From assembly GCA_945901195.1 (NCBI GenBank), contig CAMDKB010000141.1:1-10065 (forward strand): a stretch of 10,065 nt of DNA. The letters are read 5' to 3'. Source of the stretch: Rhizobium sp. Q54. Lineage in GTDB: Bacteria > Pseudomonadota > Alphaproteobacteria > Rhizobiales > Beijerinckiaceae. Position numbers and translations under genes: made by a program. The notes under the pieces were generated by a model. The model did not search any database. It saw only the letters and a program-made list of their open reading frames with translations, and had not been told where the DNA came from. Shown here piece by piece: positions 6,509 through 10,065 of this stretch (the first letter of the stretch is position 1; every line of letters begins with the position of its first letter).

Positions 6509-7561
6509 ATGATTATGCGAAAGCCACGCTTGAACTTTGCGCTACTTGCCAGTCTGGGGAGCGTTGTCCTTTCAGCGCCCGCAGCCGCTGATTCCGTGGC
6601 TGATTTCTACAAGGGCAAAACCATAAACCTGTGGGTTGGATATGGCACAGGCGGCGGTTACGACACGACGGCCAGGGTCGTCGCACGTCATTTCGGCAGG
6701 CATGTGCCAGGCAATCCCAATGTGGTCGTGCAAAACGTCACGGGTGCCGGCAGCCTGCTGGCGGCTAACAACCTCTATAATATCGCGCCGAAAGATGGCT
6801 CTGTTCTGGGCATTTTCTCATCAACCGTCGCCATGCTGCCGCTCTATGGCGATCCTAAAGCCAAGTTCGAGACGCTGAAATTTTCCTGGATCGGCAATAT
6901 CCATCGCGACACCCTGGCTTGCGGCGTCTGGAAGGGCGCAGGCCAGAACATAAAGACCCTCGAAGATCTGATCGCGGCCAAGCAGACTGTTGTCTTTGGC
7001 TCGGATGGCGGCGATGCGCCGCTGACGCGCTGGCCGCTTTTCATGAAGAATGTTTTGGGCGCCAATCTGAAAGTTGTGGCCGGCTACAAAGGCACGCGCG
7101 ACATCAACCTTGCCATGCAATCTGGCGAGGCGGGCGGCAGCTGCGGCATGTTCGAATCCACGGTCAGCTCGGCCTATGCGCAGGACTATACGGAAGGCCG
7201 CCTGAACCTTTTTGTGCAGACGGGTTTCAACCGGAACCTCCCTTATTTCGGCAATGCCACCAACCTCTACAAGCTGCTCAAGACTGAAGAAGAAGTGCAG
7301 ATGGCCAAACTCGTGTTTGGCGTTTCGGAATTGACGCGACCCTTTGCAGGCCCGCCCGGACTCGACCCGCTGAAACTGGCGGCTTTGCGCAAAGCGCTCC
7401 TCGACATGATGCAGGATCCGGCACAGATCGAGGAAGCTAAAAAGGTCGGTACGCAGTTTTCACCGATGACAGGTGACGAGGTCGTCGCGGAGCTGACGGA
7501 GCTCTACAAGACGCCCAAGCATGTAGTGGACAGGGCGACCGAAGTGACAAGCAAACCGTAG
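6509..7561 (+). CDS. Periplasmic TctC/Bug-type solute receptor
   Basis: The 350-residue product has an N-terminal signal peptide (basic MIMRKPRLNF, hydrophobic LALLASLGSVVLS-like core, cleavage after APAAA). The mature protein begins with DFYKGKTINLWVGYGTGGGYDTTARVVARHF, the opening of tripartite tricarboxylate transporter receptors (TctC, also called Bug proteins). GPPGLDP near the end also fits, because these receptors usually have an APxGTP-like motif there. Such receptors bind carboxylates or other small organic acids and hand them to the TctA/TctB membrane proteins, but most are orphans like this one. No tctAB is in the window. I chose ATG at 6509, 10 bases after AGGAG (6494-6498). ATG at 6515 is an alternative, and the GTG at 6491 lies before the Shine-Dalgarno. 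A gap of 230 bases separates it from the dioxygenase, so it may have its own promoter. The ligand is unknown. Confidence 0.82.
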   Translation: MIMRKPRLNFALLASLGSVVLSAPAAADSVADFYKGKTINLWVGYGTGGGYDTTARVVARHFGRHVPGNPNVVVQNVTGAGSLLAANNLYNIAPKDGSVLGIFSSTVAMLPLYGDPKAKFETLKFSWIGNIHRDTLACGVWKGAGQNIKTLEDLIAAKQTVVFGSDGGDAPLTRWPLFMKNVLGANLKVVAGYKGTRDINLAMQSGEAGGSCGMFESTVSSAYAQDYTEGRLNLFVQTGFNRNLPYFGNATNLYKLLKTEEEVQMAKLVFGVSELTRPFAGPPGLDPLKLAALRKALLDMMQDPAQIEEAKKVGTQFSPMTGDEVVAELTELYKTPKHVVDRATEVTSKP

Positions 7562-7570
7562 AGCCTCATC

Positions 7571-7588
7571 AAGCGAAATGGCTTTTTT
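7571..7588 (+). terminator. Weak terminator-like hairpin after the solute receptor gene
   Basis: AAGC (7571-7574) can pair with GCTT (7581-7584) around a 6-base loop, followed by a run of six T. The stem is only 4 base pairs, so termination would be inefficient. It lies 10 bases after the receptor stop codon and before trpF, which may therefore still receive read-through transcription. Confidence 0.25.
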
Positions 7589-7606
7589 CTCGACAATTTT
7601 GGGCCA

Positions 7607-8287
7607 ATGGTGTTGATCGCCGCGATGACTTCGCTTCTGATCAAAATTTGTGGCCTTTCAACACAAGATACGCTGGACGCGGCTCTTGATGCAGGCGCAG
7701 ACATGGTGGGATTTGTCTTCTTCCCGCCAAGTCCCCGCACCCTCACTTTTGAAAATGCCACCGCCTTGTCTGCACGGGTGAAGGGCCGGGCGCTGAAAGT
7801 GGCGCTCAGCGTTGATGCTGACGATACGCTTCTTGAAGCTATCGTCGAACACATCAAGCCCGATCTCCTGCAGTTTCACGGCAGGGAATCGGCGGATCGT
7901 GTTCAGGCGGTGAAAGCCCGCTTCGGCCTGCCGGTGATGAAGGCGATCCATGTGTCCCAAGCTTCCGATCTCATGACCATTGCGACCTATGAAACCTGCG
8001 CCGACCGCCTGTTGTTCGATGCCCGCCCGCCCAAGGGCTCGGTATTGCCGGGCGGCAATGGCGCGGCTTTCGACTGGACCATTCTCAAGAACGTAAAGAG
8101 CCGGCGGCCGTGGATGTTGTCAGGCGGGCTTTCCCCCGACAATGTAGCGGAGGCGCTTGCCGTGACGCAGGCTCAGGGGCTCGATGTTTCGTCAGGTGTA
8201 GAGACGTCACCAGGCACAAAGGACATCGCCCTCATTTACGATTTTATCAGGCGGGCCAGAGCGGCAGAAAAACTGCCGCTTGGATAA
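7607..8287 (+). CDS. trpF: Phosphoribosylanthranilate isomerase
   Basis: TrpF catalyses the Amadori rearrangement of N-(5'-phosphoribosyl)anthranilate in tryptophan synthesis. The 226-residue reading is a complete TIM barrel. The catalytic cysteine is Cys15 in KICGLST, the general acid Asp138 is in RLLFDARPPKGSVLPGGNG, and the phosphate-binding loops are LSGGLSPDNV (about 171-180) and DVSSGVETSPGTKD (about 193-206). LLQFHGRES is another family hallmark. The start is uncertain. ATG at 7607 is the longest choice, but ATG at 7625 gives MTSLLIKICGL, closer to the usual 4-8 residues before KICG. Neither has a good Shine-Dalgarno, so I list the longer form. Directly upstream lies the orphan receptor gene rather than lapA. 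trpB starts 41 bases after the stop, so the two are very likely one operon. Confidence 0.94.
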   Translation: MVLIAAMTSLLIKICGLSTQDTLDAALDAGADMVGFVFFPPSPRTLTFENATALSARVKGRALKVALSVDADDTLLEAIVEHIKPDLLQFHGRESADRVQAVKARFGLPVMKAIHVSQASDLMTIATYETCADRLLFDARPPKGSVLPGGNGAAFDWTILKNVKSRRPWMLSGGLSPDNVAEALAVTQAQGLDVSSGVETSPGTKDIALIYDFIRRARAAEKLPLG

Positions 8288-8328
8288 GACGCACCCCCAG
8301 CCTAAATAGATGCGACAGGAGACTCCCT

Positions 8329-9543
8329 TTGAACGAACATCCCAATTCTTTCCGTAATGGACCTGACGCCACGGGTCATTTCGGCATATTTGGTGGCCGT
8401 TTTGTCGCCGAAACGCTGATGCCGCTGATCCTTGAACTGGAAAATGCCTATACGGTCGCCAAGGCGGACCCTGCCTTTCAGGCCGAGCTCGATCATCTGG
8501 CCACCCATTATGTCGGCCGTCCGAGCCCGCTTTATTACGCGGAGCGGATGAGCCAGCATCTGGGCGGCGCCAAAATCTATTTCAAGCGCGACGAGCTGAA
8601 CCACACCGGCGCGCACAAGATTAACAATGTGCTGGGCCAGATCCAGCTTGCGCTGCGCATGGGCAAAAAGCGCATCATCGCCGAAACCGGCGCAGGACAA
8701 CACGGCGTGGCCACCGCCACAGCTTGCGCCAAATATGGCCTCGAATGCGTCGTCTATATGGGCGCGGTCGATGTCGAGCGGCAGAAGCCGAACGTTTTCC
8801 GCATGAAAATGCTCGGCGCGAAAGTCGTGCCCGTGCAGTCAGGCGCCAAGACTTTGAAAGACGCCATGAACGAGGCGCTGCGTGACTGGGTCACCAATGT
8901 CGCCGACACCTTCTACTGCATTGGCACGGCGGCGGGACCGCATCCCTATCCGGCGATGGTGCGCGATTTTCAATCGATCATAGGCAAGGAAGCGAAAGAG
9001 CAGATGCACGCCGCCGAAGGCCGCCTGCCAGATTCGCTGATCGCCTGCATCGGCGGCGGCTCCAACGCTATCGGCCTGTTCCATCCCTTCCTCGACGACC
9101 CCTCCGTCGAGATTTTTGGCATCGAGGCCGCCGGACACGGGCTTGATGTGCCCGACGGTCATTGCGCATCGCTGGCAGGGGGCCGCCCCGGCGTGCTGCA
9201 CGGCAATCGCACCTATCTCCTGATGGATGATGATGGCCAGATTCTCGAAGGGCATTCAATTTCCGCCGGCCTCGATTATCCCGGCATCGGCCCCGAGCAC
9301 TCCTGGTTGAAAGAATCGGGTCGCGTCACCTATCTGTCGGCGACCGACAAGGAGGCGCTGGAAGGCTTTCAGCTCTGCTGCAGGCTGGAGGGGATCATCC
9401 CTGCGCTGGAGCCCTCTCATGCGGTAGCTGCCGTGATGAAACTCGCGCCGCAAAAGCCGAAAGACCATCTGATGGTGGTGAATATCTGCGGCCGTGGCGA
9501 CAAGGACATATTTACGGTGGCAGAGCATCTGGGCGGGATGTGA
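8329..9543 (+). CDS. trpB: Tryptophan synthase beta chain
   Basis: The 404-residue protein joins indole and L-serine to make tryptophan, using PLP, in an alpha2-beta2 complex with TrpA. It begins NSFRNGPDATGHFGIFGGRFV, the standard TrpB opening. PLP forms a Schiff base with Lys97 (NHTGAHKINN), the catalytic glutamate is Glu119 (AETGAGQHG), and GGGSNAIG binds the PLP phosphate. The usual serine that hydrogen-bonds the PLP ring nitrogen (Ser377 of the Salmonella enzyme) is Cys387 here, in NICGRGDKD. I chose TTG at 8329 because AGGAG at 8317-8321 sits 7 bases ahead and the resulting N-terminus matches the family. The frame is open back to 8110, but that part overlaps trpF in another frame and is not TrpB-like. 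trpA, normally immediately downstream and often overlapping, does not follow: the next bases are a convergent gene. Confidence 0.96.
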   Translation: MNEHPNSFRNGPDATGHFGIFGGRFVAETLMPLILELENAYTVAKADPAFQAELDHLATHYVGRPSPLYYAERMSQHLGGAKIYFKRDELNHTGAHKINNVLGQIQLALRMGKKRIIAETGAGQHGVATATACAKYGLECVVYMGAVDVERQKPNVFRMKMLGAKVVPVQSGAKTLKDAMNEALRDWVTNVADTFYCIGTAAGPHPYPAMVRDFQSIIGKEAKEQMHAAEGRLPDSLIACIGGGSNAIGLFHPFLDDPSVEIFGIEAAGHGLDVPDGHCASLAGGRPGVLHGNRTYLLMDDDGQILEGHSISAGLDYPGIGPEHSWLKESGRVTYLSATDKEALEGFQLCCRLEGIIPALEPSHAVAAVMKLAPQKPKDHLMVVNICGRGDKDIFTVAEHLGGM

Positions 9544-9558
9544 GGGCGCGGGCCGTCG

Positions 9559-9849
9559 CTAGAGTTTCTTCTTTTCCGCCGCCGCCTGCTCGGCCCTGTC
9601 GGCGATGCGCTTGATCATTTCTTTGGTCAACGCACCAGCCGCGCGCTTTTTCTCACTCTTGGCATACAGCGCTTCGCCACCAGCGGACCCCGATGGCTGA
9701 TCGGAAACTGGCACCGGGGCAATCAGTGATTGAAAAACGCGGGCGGCCGTGGATTCCAGCGGATAATCCCTGAAAACGGAATCAGGATCATAGAGCGCAG
9801 CTTCGCGCACCGTTTCCTTCTCGTCCCCGCTCTCTGGCTTGCCAGACAA
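9559..9849 (-). CDS. Small hypothetical protein, convergent with trpB
   Basis: I do not recognise this 96-residue protein. It starts at TTG (9849-9847). GGGGGAG (9857-9863 on the plus strand, read in reverse) stands 7 bases ahead of the start, and a strong promoter lies further upstream, which is why I think the gene is real. It has no signal peptide or membrane segment. Residues 1-30 are polar and acidic, with DPDSVFRDYPLESTAARVFQSL as the most structured-looking part. A Gly/Ser/Pro-rich linker follows at about 46-58. The C-terminal third is strongly basic-amphipathic and alanine-rich (KSEKKRAAGALTKEMIKRIADRAEQ then AAAEKKKL), probably one long helix. That could bind nucleic acid or a partner protein, which is a guess from composition. 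It occupies the spot where trpA normally sits. Confidence 0.6.
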   Translation of the reverse strand: MSGKPESGDEKETVREAALYDPDSVFRDYPLESTAARVFQSLIAPVPVSDQPSGSAGGEALYAKSEKKRAAGALTKEMIKRIADRAEQAAAEKKKL

Positions 9850-9875
9850 ATTGGCGCTCCCCCATGATCGTATGG

Positions 9876-9904
9876 GTTATGTGACGCTGAAAAGAACGCG
9901 TCAA
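9876..9904 (-). promoter_or_regulatory. Promoter of the small reverse-strand gene, with an overlapping inverted repeat
   Basis: On the minus strand, TTGACG (9904-9899) matches the -35 consensus at 5 of 6 positions, and CATAAC (9881-9876) matches the -10 at 4 of 6, with exactly 17 bases between. Transcription would begin near 9869, about 20 bases before the TTG start and just ahead of the Shine-Dalgarno. An inverted repeat, TGACGC (9882-9887) and GCGTCA (9898-9903) around 10 bases, fills the spacer and part of the -35 box. That is a plausible repressor site. Confidence 0.5.
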
Positions 9905-9985
9905 TCCCGGGGCCAGCTAATACCATCTCCCTTGATGCGTGACTCGTTCTGGCTATCCAAATCAGTCGGTGTCTGATTCATTCGT

Positions 9986-10005
9986 GGCGAACGAGGAGGT
10001 TCGTC
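9986..10005 (+). promoter_or_regulatory. Hairpin carrying the transposase ribosome-binding site
   Basis: GGCGAAC (9986-9992) can pair with GTTCGTC (9999-10005) in a 7-base-pair stem with one G-U pair. The GAGGAG Shine-Dalgarno core (9993-9998) is the whole 6-base loop, and the ATG follows directly at 10006. A hairpin of this type could limit translation of the transposase. A second inverted repeat, AATCAG (9960-9965) with CTGATT (9973-9978), lies just upstream. Confidence 0.4.
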
Positions 10006-10065
10006 ATGTCTTTGCCTATTCCCCTGCGCGCGGATTTCGACGCGAAAACGCTTCGGAGTTTGGCG
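10006..10065 (+). CDS. IS630-family transposase, first 20 residues
   Basis: Only the first 20 codons are inside the window, reading MSLPIPLRADFDAKTLRSLA. This matches the N-terminus I know for rhizobial IS630-family transposases, which begin with a similar PLPLR-x-D(F/Y)DA-x-x-LR-x-LA pattern before a helix-turn-helix region. The full family protein is a DDE-type transposase that cuts and pastes the element at TA sites. ATG at 10006 is preceded by GAGGAGG (9993-9999) at 6-base spacing. The catalytic domain cannot be checked, so the family call rests on a short segment. Confidence 0.65.
   Translation, partial: MSLPIPLRADFDAKTLRSLA

Larger units (their letters stand above)
9919..10065 (+). mobile_element. 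Left end of an IS630-type insertion sequence (boundary approximate)
   Basis: The transposase start at 10006 and its leader mark the beginning of an insertion sequence that continues past the window. IS630 elements insert at TA dinucleotides and carry terminal inverted repeats. Candidate TA sites lie at 9918-9919, 9921-9922 and 9954-9955. The right end is not in the window, so the terminal repeat and the true left boundary cannot be fixed. The left coordinate is a guess. Confidence 0.45.

Noticed and set aside
8110..8328. 73-codon N-terminal extension of trpB
   Set aside because: It overlaps trpF in a different frame and is not TrpB-like; the TTG at 8329 has a strong Shine-Dalgarno and gives the normal N-terminus.

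Overview
The window reads as a chromosomal segment of an alphaproteobacterium, most likely order Hyphomicrobiales (Rhizobiales). The 581-residue ribosomal protein S1 is of alphaproteobacterial type. The order rpsA, sppA, ihfB, lapA, then trpF, trpB matches the backbone I recall for rhizobial genomes. Strong AGGAG-like Shine-Dalgarno sites allow several non-ATG starts (ihfB GTG, trpB TTG, a small reverse gene TTG). I cannot name the genus.

Layout. Bases 1-304 (minus strand) hold the N-terminal part of a shikimate dehydrogenase-like gene that runs off the window and stops resembling its family after about 55 residues. Bases 305-627 are an intergenic region between divergent genes, including the rpsA leader. 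Bases 628-3845 are housekeeping: rpsA with a good intrinsic terminator, then sppA (membrane-anchored signal peptide peptidase) and ihfB (IHF beta subunit), followed closely by lapA (small LapA-domain membrane protein, to 4243). Bases 4244-7606 carry three genes that, from memory of rhizobial genomes, do not normally lie between lapA and trpF. They are an exported SAM-methyltransferase-fold protein with a Tat-like signal, a TauD/TfdA-type Fe(II)/2-oxoglutarate dioxygenase 21 bases behind it, and a periplasmic TctC/Bug-type solute receptor. Bases 7607-9543 hold trpF and trpB. The expected trpA does not follow. Instead there is a small reverse-strand gene of unknown function with its own convincing promoter (9559-9904), and then the start of an IS630-type transposase at the right edge.

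How the genes work together. rpsA and ihfB serve translation and nucleoid/DNA architecture; sppA and lapA are envelope functions. trpF and trpB are consecutive parts of tryptophan synthesis. The inserted trio could be a small catabolic or uptake module (periplasmic receptor plus a dioxygenase that oxidises a small acid or sulfonate), but no substrate can be read from sequence.

I see no CRISPR array, tRNA, rRNA, phage or defence system. The most interesting points are the accessory insertion between lapA and trpF, the exported methyltransferase-fold protein, the loss of trpA adjacency next to an insertion sequence, and the unexplained end of similarity in the shikimate dehydrogenase-like gene. 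Nothing here supports a claim of a wholly new system.
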